A stretch of 64,000 nt of DNA from Thalassotalea_H castellviae (GTDB lineage Bacteria > Pseudomonadota > Gammaproteobacteria > Enterobacterales > Alteromonadaceae), in assembly GCF_031846185.1 (NCBI RefSeq), contig NZ_JAVRIF010000009.1, positions 1-64,000 on the forward strand, in the 5' to 3' direction. The first letter of the stretch is position 1; each line of letters starts with the position of its first letter. Below are positions 44,399 through 52,643 of this stretch, piece by piece. The position numbers and the translations under genes are program-made. The notes beneath the pieces were generated by a model, which was not told the origin of the DNA, made no database searches, and saw only the letters and a list, made by a program, of their open reading frames with translations.

Positions 44399-46872
44399 TG
44401 ACTAACCTCCTTTGTTTTCATTGTATTTTCAACGTTGTTTTCTCTGTGGGTTCGCTCACCTTCTTGCATTAACAACTGATTGTATTGATTAATTAACGGA
44501 GAATTATATAGATAATTTAATTTACGAGTATTGGGTAAAGCGATTGGACTATCTAATAACTGCCAAAGCTTATTCTTAAGATTCTCTAGACAAAGTTGAC
44601 AATTAGCTAACAAAAATGAATCCGCTAATAAAATTCGCTCTAATGTTGCAACCTCTTGAATTAATACAGGCCTGTCATCTAATTGATCTTGTATCGATCT
44701 TTTCACGGCTTTAATAACAACGCGTTCTTCTGGTAAAAGTCCAGCAGTTGTCTTTTTAGAGTTTTCATCAGATAAATAGTGATTAATGACTCGATATAAT
44801 TGAGCCATTTGACTTTGTTCGTTCTGGCTTAGTTCAATGTTAACCTCTTTATTTTCACTATTGATATCACTTAAATCCCCTTGATAACGGCGCTCATCAC
44901 TTACCGGAGGCGGCTCAAATCCTAAGCGTTTTACGTAAATTCGTTCCGCTTTTTTTGCCATTTTTAATAATGTTAACGCTTGCTCTTCAAATGGCAGTGC
45001 TTTTTTAGGTTGAGATAACATTAAATATAATTCTGCCTGCCACATATTAGCGATTGATTGCTTCATTAATGCTTTAGGATCTTGCCGGCTCATCATACCA
45101 ATATCGGTATCCTCATGATTATGCGCATAAGTTTCAATTAACTGACTATAACCCGACTTATCATCACTGGAATGGGCAATTTCAGTTTGACTGGCGACAC
45201 CATGATCATGTCCGCTGGCGGCTAACGCTTTTGCTTGTTGATGATTATTCGCTTGCTCGTGTTCTGATTCATCATCATGTTCGTCGCCTTCATGATGTTC
45301 ATCAAAACCCGCGCCATTAGGAACAGGTCCTGCGCCACCTTCATCAAATTCATCCCCCAAATATTGACCATATTTTTGTTTTAATTCGCTTTGGGCAACG
45401 CCTAGGAGCTCAGAAGTTTCGACAAAATCTTCTTCACTTAACTGTTTTTTATCGGCTATTAACGCTTTCGTTTCTATTATGATTTGTCGTTGGCTTTTAA
45501 AATACTCGGGCATGAAATCAATTAAAATACCATCGGCCATCACTAACTGCTCTTCATCTTCTAACCAACGAATAATTTTTGTTTCAGAGCTTGTTAATTG
45601 TCTATTCGGTTGTTTGTTGTCCCAAGCTTTTACCGTGAAATATAACTCATCACCTGGTTTCATACCTAAAGCTTCAAAATTCCATGTTTTATCATAAGTG
45701 GCTAGAAACTGATTCGCCTCTGTTGGGGGGTGTTTTTGAACAGTATCAAAGGAGAATACCTGATCCCTAAATTTTACTGACTCGCCAGAGCCTTTGGCAA
45801 TAGAAGCCAAAATTTCAACATGATTTACCCCATAATCATCGCTGATATTAACTTGAGTTATCAGTGATGTTTGCCCATTTTTCTCAACTTCAGTAATGGT
45901 ATTTTTTGGCGTTAATATTCGAATAACCGGTTTTTTATCTAACGTTACGCGTAAGGTATAAATTTGCTGAAAGCTTTTATCTTGAGAATAAAGCTTATAT
46001 AAACCAGTATGTTCTATGACAGTAGAGAGAGTAAATTGCTCATTTCCAGCGAATAGTAACGGTTTTACATTACCATCTTCAAACTCAATAAAATAAGACT
46101 GTTCACTGTTTGAAAAATGTAATTGCCAAGTAACTGTTGAGCCTGTCAATAAATCTACATTTAAATCTTGTTGTGTATTTTCTAACAGGCCAGTGTATTT
46201 GGGTGGCGTGATGTTCACTTGACTCGCTAATAACGTCACTGTTTTATTTTCAGCGACATTTGACTTCACTTTTACAGGATTAGCCGTCTTTAAACTAGGC
46301 TGCTCAACACTAAAATACTCTACAAGATGACTGGGTGAAAAAAACCACCAACTACAACACAGTACCACCGCTATAACTACAGATGGGAAACGATGAAAAT
46401 GCCCGTTTAGCTTTATCTCTTTTTGTCCAAGCTTTTCATCTTGAGTAAGCAACAAGCTTAGTTCATCGACAACTTTATTTTGTTGTAATCGTTGTAAAAC
46501 ATTTAATTCTTGTTTATTTGATAACGCTAATTGCGCACTTTCCTCTAATGAAGGAAAATGTCGATTACAATGTATTAAAAAGTTCGTTTGATTAATATTT
46601 TTAAAGGCTTTACTACTTGTTATTCGGAAGTATTTAAGCAATAAAATAAAGATCGTGAAGACTATACTAACGACCAAACTCACTGGCATGTTTATATAGT
46701 TAACTGGGTCGTGATCAGCAAAATATTTTGATAAAAATATTGAAGCGATATAGCCAATAATTATAGCTATCGGCAGAAACTGGCTTAGTGCATTGACAAT
46801 AAAATAACGACGTATCTTCGTTAATTTTGCTTCAATAAGTGTCGATAATCGTGTTTGATTTTCTTGACTCAT
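44395..46872 (-). CDS. DUF4175-like membrane protein with His/Asp-rich segment
   Basis: An 825-aa membrane protein. Helices at about 22-45, 60-80 and 168-187 are followed by periplasmic repeats typical of DUF4175 proteins (NITPPKYTGLLENTQQDLNV; ILTPKNTITEVEKNGQTSL; EVKDDYGV-like ISDDYGVNHVEI). A long charged region, about 515-590, is unusually rich in His, Asp and Glu (FDEHHEGDEHDDESEHEQ, AASGHDHGV, YAHNHEDTD) and could bind metal. The C-terminal third is helical. The gene overlaps its neighbours by 4 bases at both ends, so it is part of the tight operon with the BatA-like and GATase1-like proteins. Role unknown. Confidence 0.7.
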   Translation of the reverse strand: MSQENQTRLSTLIEAKLTKIRRYFIVNALSQFLPIAIIIGYIASIFLSKYFADHDPVNYINMPVSLVVSIVFTIFILLLKYFRITSSKAFKNINQTNFLIHCNRHFPSLEESAQLALSNKQELNVLQRLQQNKVVDELSLLLTQDEKLGQKEIKLNGHFHRFPSVVIAVVLCCSWWFFSPSHLVEYFSVEQPSLKTANPVKVKSNVAENKTVTLLASQVNITPPKYTGLLENTQQDLNVDLLTGSTVTWQLHFSNSEQSYFIEFEDGNVKPLLFAGNEQFTLSTVIEHTGLYKLYSQDKSFQQIYTLRVTLDKKPVIRILTPKNTITEVEKNGQTSLITQVNISDDYGVNHVEILASIAKGSGESVKFRDQVFSFDTVQKHPPTEANQFLATYDKTWNFEALGMKPGDELYFTVKAWDNKQPNRQLTSSETKIIRWLEDEEQLVMADGILIDFMPEYFKSQRQIIIETKALIADKKQLSEEDFVETSELLGVAQSELKQKYGQYLGDEFDEGGAGPVPNGAGFDEHHEGDEHDDESEHEQANNHQQAKALAASGHDHGVASQTEIAHSSDDKSGYSQLIETYAHNHEDTDIGMMSRQDPKALMKQSIANMWQAELYLMLSQPKKALPFEEQALTLLKMAKKAERIYVKRLGFEPPPVSDERRYQGDLSDINSENKEVNIELSQNEQSQMAQLYRVINHYLSDENSKKTTAGLLPEERVVIKAVKRSIQDQLDDRPVLIQEVATLERILLADSFLLANCQLCLENLKNKLWQLLDSPIALPNTRKLNYLYNSPLINQYNQLLMQEGERTHRENNVENTMKTKEVSQ

Positions 46873-48503
46873 TCGGTTAACCCACGCTTAGTTAATCGCA
46901 CTTGCTTTTTCAAACCGTATTCACTTAACAAACGTTCCAAACACCAGCTAACTAACAATAATAAAATCAGCCATTGGGTCAACGGTTGCTGGTTAAAGTC
47001 TTTAAGTTTTAGGGACTTATTGATTAGTGTTTTATCATTTGAAGCCAGTTTACTTGCTATTTTAGTGTCCAAGGACTCTATTTGAGTTAAAGATAATCGC
47101 TTATTTACTATTGATTGAAATGAGTCATCCGTATTCATTAATAGGTTTAATAGCACTTGGATAAATTGAGGTTGTTCTGCAAGCTCGCTCCAACCTGGCT
47201 CTAATCGACTATAAAACTGATAAATCACTGAGTTTTTTTCAGGTAAAGTCAGTGATTTTTCTTGCTTAGCAATAATGCTACCTTGACTATCCTGTTGTGA
47301 TTTAGTCATTTGCGCTACTTTAGTATTTCGTATCATAGGGTTCACTAAAGTATGCTTTTCTAAAACGATTTGTCCTTGTTCTGTAAACCATAACGCTTCT
47401 GTCTGATAATGAGCATCTATTTCCTTGTTTTTTATGTTGTTTGTTTGATTATTTAACTTGGTTTTTTGATTTAGATTAAACCATGTTTGCAACGAAGTTT
47501 GTTCATTACGCTTTACTCGTTTATGAAGTAAAACATCTTCAAAACGAACGTCATAACTCAACAGTGATGTTGTCGTTTCGTCAATATTTCCATTAGATCT
47601 GCTATCAATAAAAACATTGATGCCACGTTGAATCGCTTTTTTAACCGATAACGGTGGCTCATTTGAAGTTAAATAAAACAACCAGTCGGCATTCATCAAG
47701 GTGTTTTCAACAAAGTCTGAACCCGTTTCAAGATTAAATAACTCTTGGTTTTCCAAAATTGTGATTGATAATTCTGGTAAGAGTACTTGTTTTATGATCA
47801 TAAAAGCTTGTTCAAGACGCCGCTGAGAAATCAACCTATCTTGATCTCGTACAATAACAACATTAAACCTTGAGTTGATCAGGCTTTTCTCGACGTTAGG
47901 CTTATTTTCTAAAACATGCCATTGTATCTGTTGAGCAATTTTTACAGGTTCGCCAATAAAATTTATCGCTTGATTATCAGTGTATATATGAAAGGTGGCC
48001 TGTTTCGGTAAAATAAAATGTGCCGTATTAATGGCTTGCCATAACGATTTAGTTAACGTTGAGTTTTCGCTTAACATTTCACGCTTTTGCCAAGTTAACA
48101 CTTGTTGTTTGTTTAGTTCAGTAAGCTTTGAATCTAATAAAAAAGCAGGCTGATTGTCGAGATGCCTCAACAAAGCTTGTTTGTCGACTAAAGTTGATTG
48201 ATCTAACCAATTCGGACTTATTAATGCAATGTTGGGCTTATCATTTTTGTTACTATCACTTAACCAAAGTTGCGACACCAGCAATATGGCACAAATTAAC
48301 ATTGAAAGCCGTAACATTAATAAAAGCGCGTCGACCAATTTAATTTGGGTCATTTTTACAGGTTTTACCTGTTGAAAAAACTTTAAAGTTCCAACTGAAA
48401 CGGGTTTGCCTTTACTTTTGCTCAATAAATGAATGAGCACTGGAATAGCTAAAGCAACGAATGCCCATAAAAAACTAGGAAAACTGGTAAACCAAGACAG
48501 CAT
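46869..48503 (-). CDS. BatA-like membrane protein
   Basis: A 544-aa protein beginning with the BatA N-terminal double-helix domain: FPSFLWAFVALAIPVLIHLL (about 8-27), GTLKFFQQVKPVKMTQIK and a second helix at about 57-77. The body (about 80-505) is periplasmic and low in motifs; a VWA-like Asp-x-Ser-x-Ser site is not seen. A C-terminal helix is at about 512-530 (LTQWLILLLLVSWCLERLL). BatA-type proteins accompany MoxR ATPases and DUF58 proteins. It begins one base after the DUF58 gene's stop and overlaps the next gene by 4 bases. Confidence 0.8.
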   Translation of the reverse strand: MLSWFTSFPSFLWAFVALAIPVLIHLLSKSKGKPVSVGTLKFFQQVKPVKMTQIKLVDALLLMLRLSMLICAILLVSQLWLSDSNKNDKPNIALISPNWLDQSTLVDKQALLRHLDNQPAFLLDSKLTELNKQQVLTWQKREMLSENSTLTKSLWQAINTAHFILPKQATFHIYTDNQAINFIGEPVKIAQQIQWHVLENKPNVEKSLINSRFNVVIVRDQDRLISQRRLEQAFMIIKQVLLPELSITILENQELFNLETGSDFVENTLMNADWLFYLTSNEPPLSVKKAIQRGINVFIDSRSNGNIDETTTSLLSYDVRFEDVLLHKRVKRNEQTSLQTWFNLNQKTKLNNQTNNIKNKEIDAHYQTEALWFTEQGQIVLEKHTLVNPMIRNTKVAQMTKSQQDSQGSIIAKQEKSLTLPEKNSVIYQFYSRLEPGWSELAEQPQFIQVLLNLLMNTDDSFQSIVNKRLSLTQIESLDTKIASKLASNDKTLINKSLKLKDFNQQPLTQWLILLLLVSWCLERLLSEYGLKKQVRLTKRGLTE

Positions 48504-48504
48504 A

Positions 48505-49422
48505 TTAACGACTCACCTTCTGTCTGATTTTTAAAAACTGTAACAAGGTTTCATCTAGCGGTTGATCAATATTCACTGGCCAGTGTTTAACGCGTTTCGT
48601 GGTAAACGTGTCAGTTAACTGCTGATTAAATTCACTACGCGCTTTTAGATAGGCTGATTTTGCTTGTCTTGAAGAGACTAATAATTGTTGATTGGTTTCT
48701 AAATCCTCAATTTTTAAGGCGCCCTTAAATGAAAATTCTAACTCATCATTTGATTGTAACTGAATAGCAATAACATCCGTTCTATCATTTACTAGATCAG
48801 CCACAATATTTATCACATCATTTTCATTATTATTGTCGTATTGATAGAAGTCGCTGATCACAAAAATGAGTCCAGACTTTTGCATTGAATGTAAATGAGA
48901 TCGAAGACTACTTGCCGAAGGAAAATGCCCACCACTCTTGATTTGCGCTAAATTAATTAACACTTTTTGAAAGTGTCGTTGCCCAGAAAGTGCAGGTAAG
49001 AAGTATTTCTGCTGTGTAGATAAGCCTAACAAACCAACATTATCCCCTTGTTTTTGTCCTAAATACGCCATAGTAGCGGCTAAAAACTGGCTATATTGCA
49101 ACTTAGTTAAGTCACTATTTTTTCCCATACCAACAGATTTTTGTGCCATAGATGCACTGCTATCAATGACGAACCAAATATTAATGTCACTTTCTCGTTC
49201 AGCTTCCCTGACAAAATAACGATCAGAGCGGGCAAATAGCTTCCAATCAACTTTAGACAGATCATCACCGGGTTCATACACCCGATATTGGCTAAACTCT
49301 ATACCAACTCCGCGCTGAACACTCTGATGAATACCCTGTAAAAAGCCTTGTGCGAGTGTTTTAGCCACTAAAGGCAAATCTTTGACACGTGATAACGTTT
49401 TAGGATCGATAAAATTTTTCAT
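48505..49422 (-). CDS. DUF58 family VWA-like protein
   Basis: A 305-aa cytoplasmic DUF58 protein, standard partner of MoxR ATPases. The signature block is GVGIEFSQYRVYEPGDDLSK followed by VDWKLFARSDRYFVREAE (about 39-76). A VWA fold follows with a MIDAS-like DSSASM (about 87-92) and VISDFYQYD (about 187). The residues for divalent metal binding are present, which is not always so in DUF58 proteins. It lies 25 nt downstream of moxR and one base upstream of the BatA-like gene. Probably carries substrates to the ATPase or links it to the membrane proteins. Confidence 0.9.
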   Translation of the reverse strand: MKNFIDPKTLSRVKDLPLVAKTLAQGFLQGIHQSVQRGVGIEFSQYRVYEPGDDLSKVDWKLFARSDRYFVREAERESDINIWFVIDSSASMAQKSVGMGKNSDLTKLQYSQFLAATMAYLGQKQGDNVGLLGLSTQQKYFLPALSGQRHFQKVLINLAQIKSGGHFPSASSLRSHLHSMQKSGLIFVISDFYQYDNNNENDVINIVADLVNDRTDVIAIQLQSNDELEFSFKGALKIEDLETNQQLLVSSRQAKSAYLKARSEFNQQLTDTFTTKRVKHWPVNIDQPLDETLLQFLKIRQKVSR

Positions 49423-49447
49423 TTAATACGGATAAAACCCTACACAG

Positions 49448-50467
49448 TTAAACCAGAGGACTAATAGGTTTTTTAACATCCGTCAGCAGCGCTTTGATAA
49501 CATCATCTGTTGATATACTTTCAGCTTCTGCTTGAAAATTTAATAACATACGATGCCGTAGCACAGCGTAGGCGACAAAGTTAATATCATCTAACGTTAC
49601 CGCATAACGTCCCGATAACAGCGCTTTTGCTTTCGAACAAAGCACCAAGGCTTGCCCTGCACGAGGTCCGGCACCCCATCGAATATATTCATTCACTTTT
49701 TCACAGCTACTTTTTTCCTCACTCTCTGTTCGTGTGGCTCTGACAATATCCGTAACATAACCAACAAGTGCGTCTGATATTTCTACCGAGCGGGTTAATT
49801 TTTGCAACACCAGCATTGCTTCACCAGAAAGTACTTTACTCAATGTTGCGGAAAGATTGCCCGTTGTACGCTTTAAAATTTCTATTTCATCAGATGCACT
49901 TGGATATCCCACGCGCACTAACATTAAAAACCTATCAAGTTGAGCTTCAGGTAGTGGATAGGTACCCGCTTGTTCAACAGGGTTTTGTGTCGCTAAAACA
50001 AAAAATGGTTGTGGTAATTGATAGGCTTTTCCGCCATAACTCACCGATTTTTCTTGCATCGCTTCCAGTAAAGCCGCTTGGGTTTTAGGTGGTGTACGGT
50101 TGATCTCATCCGCTAATAAAATATTTGTAAAAACAGGACCTTGTTGAAACTTAAAGAATCGATCGCCGCTATCATGATCGGTTTCTAAAATTTCGGTACC
50201 TACGATATCGCTTGGCATTAAATCAGGTGTAAATTGAACTCGATTAAAGTCTAATTCGAGGGTTTTAGCTAAAGAACTCACCATTAACGTTTTCGCAAGT
50301 CCGGGAACACCTTCAAGTAAACAATGGCCGCCGGCAAGGATGCAAATCAGTAATTCTTCAATAACGTCTTGTTGCCCCACAATGACCTTACCTACTTCAT
50401 TAATAACATGCTGCAATTTACTTAATGCTTCTTCAACTTGTTGCTCGTTTAATGCTTCTTCTTTCAT
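49448..50467 (-). CDS. MoxR-family AAA+ ATPase
   Basis: A 339-aa AAA+ chaperone-like ATPase of the MoxR group. Walker A is LLEGVPGLAKTLMVSSLA (about 54-71; G-x-x-G-x-A-K-T, with Ala before Lys as usual in MoxR). RVQFTPDLMPSDIVGTE is the MoxR signature. Walker B is NILLADEINRTPPKTQAALLEAMQE (read in two parts, ILLADEINR and TPPKTQAALLEAMQE), sensor 1 is VLATQNPVEQAGTYPLPEAQ, and the sensor 2 arginine is in WGAGPRAGQAL. Such ATPases remodel or help mature protein complexes together with VWA proteins. Its operon with DUF58, BatA-like, DUF4175-like, TldD/TldE and DUF4159 genes defines a specific MoxR subtype. Confidence 0.94.
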   Translation of the reverse strand: MKEEALNEQQVEEALSKLQHVINEVGKVIVGQQDVIEELLICILAGGHCLLEGVPGLAKTLMVSSLAKTLELDFNRVQFTPDLMPSDIVGTEILETDHDSGDRFFKFQQGPVFTNILLADEINRTPPKTQAALLEAMQEKSVSYGGKAYQLPQPFFVLATQNPVEQAGTYPLPEAQLDRFLMLVRVGYPSASDEIEILKRTTGNLSATLSKVLSGEAMLVLQKLTRSVEISDALVGYVTDIVRATRTESEEKSSCEKVNEYIRWGAGPRAGQALVLCSKAKALLSGRYAVTLDDINFVAYAVLRHRMLLNFQAEAESISTDDVIKALLTDVKKPISPLV

Positions 50468-50511
50468 AGCTTGCCTATTTTGGTGACTACTTTAATGAGG
50501 TTAAGTGTGAA

Positions 50512-51213
50512 TTAGCTGGTCATGGAGTAGATGACAATGTTTACCGCAAAACGGGTATTATCCACTTTTAACCAGCGTTTATTTCTAAAGTCATAATCCC
50601 ATTCACAACCGAGATCTTTATTACTGTATAACACTGCAATACGGCCATTAATTTCAATGGCTTTTAAATAATTATGCACGAGATCATCACCCCAACCATT
50701 CAGTTCAATGGAGGTTCTTGGCGGCCCATCAAATGTAAAAAATGAGGAGTAAATAGCATGATCATTCGGGATTTTTTTTAATGCGTGTTCGCCAAACATT
50801 TCTGCCATTTGTTTTTCAAACGTTCGAGCAAACATACCATCAATATCATGATTACAGTCGTCAACAAAAACAAAACCTCCGTTTTCAACATAGGTTTTAA
50901 AGTTTTGTTTTTCTTCATGATTAAATTGTACAAGCCGATGACCCGCCATATAACAAAATGGCGAATTCAGCATTTGTGGATCCGACAACGGGATGATCCG
51001 TTCTTTTATATCAACACGTAAACTGGTGTATTCAATCAATGAATTTAATACGTTGGCGGGCATCCTTTCATCCACTTCCCAATCACCTGATTCATAACTT
51101 AACCGAGTGAAATAAAAATCATACGCAGAACCTTGTTCTGCATGAACGACATTTGGGAGGATATTTGCTGCTGCCAGAGCCGAGAGTGACTTTATAAATT
51201 GTCTTTTATTCAT
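50512..51213 (-). CDS. DUF4159 domain protein, exported
   Basis: A 233-aa protein with an N-terminal signal (MNKRQFIKSLSALAAANILPNVVHA); the KR-x-F-I-K start resembles a Tat signal with Lys in place of the first Arg. The mature part is DUF4159: FYFTRLSYESGDWEVDERM, the central FVENGGFVFVDDCNHDIDG-like stretch (ENGGFVFVDDCNHD, about 122-135) and the C-terminal ELNGWGDDLVHNYLKAIEING. DUF4159 proteins have a GATase1/ThuA-like fold and are found beside MoxR-BatA clusters. It is 44 nt upstream of moxR and 56 nt downstream of the TldE-like gene, same strand. Confidence 0.83.
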   Translation of the reverse strand: MNKRQFIKSLSALAAANILPNVVHAEQGSAYDFYFTRLSYESGDWEVDERMPANVLNSLIEYTSLRVDIKERIIPLSDPQMLNSPFCYMAGHRLVQFNHEEKQNFKTYVENGGFVFVDDCNHDIDGMFARTFEKQMAEMFGEHALKKIPNDHAIYSSFFTFDGPPRTSIELNGWGDDLVHNYLKAIEINGRIAVLYSNKDLGCEWDYDFRNKRWLKVDNTRFAVNIVIYSMTS

Positions 51214-51269
51214 AATTAGATAAAGAAATTTGAGCGCTAAGTTTTTAGGTTAGCGCTCAATACTTCTAT

Positions 51270-52604
51270 CTATACTGCATCAGAGAGACTACTGAAGGTA
51301 AAGTCTCTAATTTTCATCGGTGGTACCATGTTGCCATCAATACGTTCAGGCTTACCGAGTGCTTCAATATTATTAAGCATTACAATGGGACTTTCATTGA
51401 AACGGAAGTTTTTGATCGGATACTTAATCTTGCCATTTTCAATATAGAAGGTGCCATCACGGGTTAAACCTGTTTGTAAAAGCGTTTGTGGATCGAGTGC
51501 GCGAATATACCAAAGACGTGTCACCAAAATACCGCGACGGGTATTTTTGATCATATCTTCAAGCGATTCATCACCACCAGCCATAATAAAACTACCGCCA
51601 CGAGGCACATATTTCGTACCAGTATGTTTCGCCCAATACGGTGTATTAGGTATGTTTTGAATCACTCCATCCTTGATCCAATCAACTTTGTTTCTCGGAT
51701 AACCATTCCCAGCAAAAGGAGCAGAAGGTGCAATAGGATGATTCGGATCAGAATAAAGATGAACACGTTCATCAAACATTTTTTGACCTAATTTATTTTT
51801 AGGCCCTTCTTTGCCCTCTTCAACTTGGTTACTTAAGAAGCTACGACCTTCATCGGCTTGTCTTTGATCAAATGCACCAGCTAAACGGCCTAACAAGCCA
51901 ACACTTGCTGCCGGCTCTAAGATAACCGTATATTTACCCGGTTCCATTTCTTTCGCATCAACAGAGCCTTTAGATTTTGCAATGGCAATTTCAGACGCTT
52001 CTTTGGTATCAAGTAAATTTACATCACTGTAATTACGTGATGCCCAACCAGAGCCTTTACCGTCTTTCGTTCGAATCGTCACTGAAAAATCAACATTGGT
52101 CGCGGTATTATAAGCAAATAAGCCACTACTGTTCATAATGGCTGTACACGTGACCTCTTCTTCTAGGAAACCTGATGAAACTAAATCATTCGCTTTTGAA
52201 GGTTTTATACTATTTTCAGCCGCTTGTGCTCTATTTTCAGGGGTAACCTTAGCTGTGTTAGCAAAATAAGTAGAGGACTTGGTATAGGTTTGCTTACCAA
52301 AATTTGGCATATGCTCAGGATTTTCAGGCGCTAGTTTCGCTAATTCCTCAGAGCGACGTACCACTTTTTCTAATGATGCATCATCAAACTCATTAATGGT
52401 GGCAACCCCAACTCTTTTACCAAAGGTTGACTGAACCGCTAAGGTTAAATCGCTTGATTCACCCGCCGTAGACACTGTGTTTCGCGCATAACGAATATTA
52501 CCGCCAATGCGACCATCTAAATTACATTCTATTTCATCCGCTTTTGAGTAAGCTATTACTTTTGTTAACAGCTCTTTAGCATGTTGTTCTGTTACAATTG
52601 TCAT
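51270..52604 (-). CDS. TldE/PmbA-like subunit (non-catalytic TldD paralogue)
   Basis: A 444-aa TldD/PmbA-family protein. The usual domain order is seen, with N-terminal ARNTVSTAGESSDLTLAV, central GKYTVILEPAASVGLLGRLAGAF where TldD has its metal site, and C-terminal TLLQTGLTRDGTFYIENGKI. There is no HExxxH motif, so it should be the TldE-type partner that forms the heterodimer with TldD. There is no signal peptide. SD AAGGAAG precedes the ATG. It begins 39 nt after the TldD-like gene and fits a two-subunit protease. Cellular location depends on whether it is carried out with Tat-exported TldD. Confidence 0.88.
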   Translation of the reverse strand: MTIVTEQHAKELLTKVIAYSKADEIECNLDGRIGGNIRYARNTVSTAGESSDLTLAVQSTFGKRVGVATINEFDDASLEKVVRRSEELAKLAPENPEHMPNFGKQTYTKSSTYFANTAKVTPENRAQAAENSIKPSKANDLVSSGFLEEEVTCTAIMNSSGLFAYNTATNVDFSVTIRTKDGKGSGWASRNYSDVNLLDTKEASEIAIAKSKGSVDAKEMEPGKYTVILEPAASVGLLGRLAGAFDQRQADEGRSFLSNQVEEGKEGPKNKLGQKMFDERVHLYSDPNHPIAPSAPFAGNGYPRNKVDWIKDGVIQNIPNTPYWAKHTGTKYVPRGGSFIMAGGDESLEDMIKNTRRGILVTRLWYIRALDPQTLLQTGLTRDGTFYIENGKIKYPIKNFRFNESPIVMLNNIEALGKPERIDGNMVPPMKIRDFTFSSLSDAV

Positions 52605-52643
52605 GATTATTTTCTTCCTTATATTTTATTCTTTTCGTAAAGA

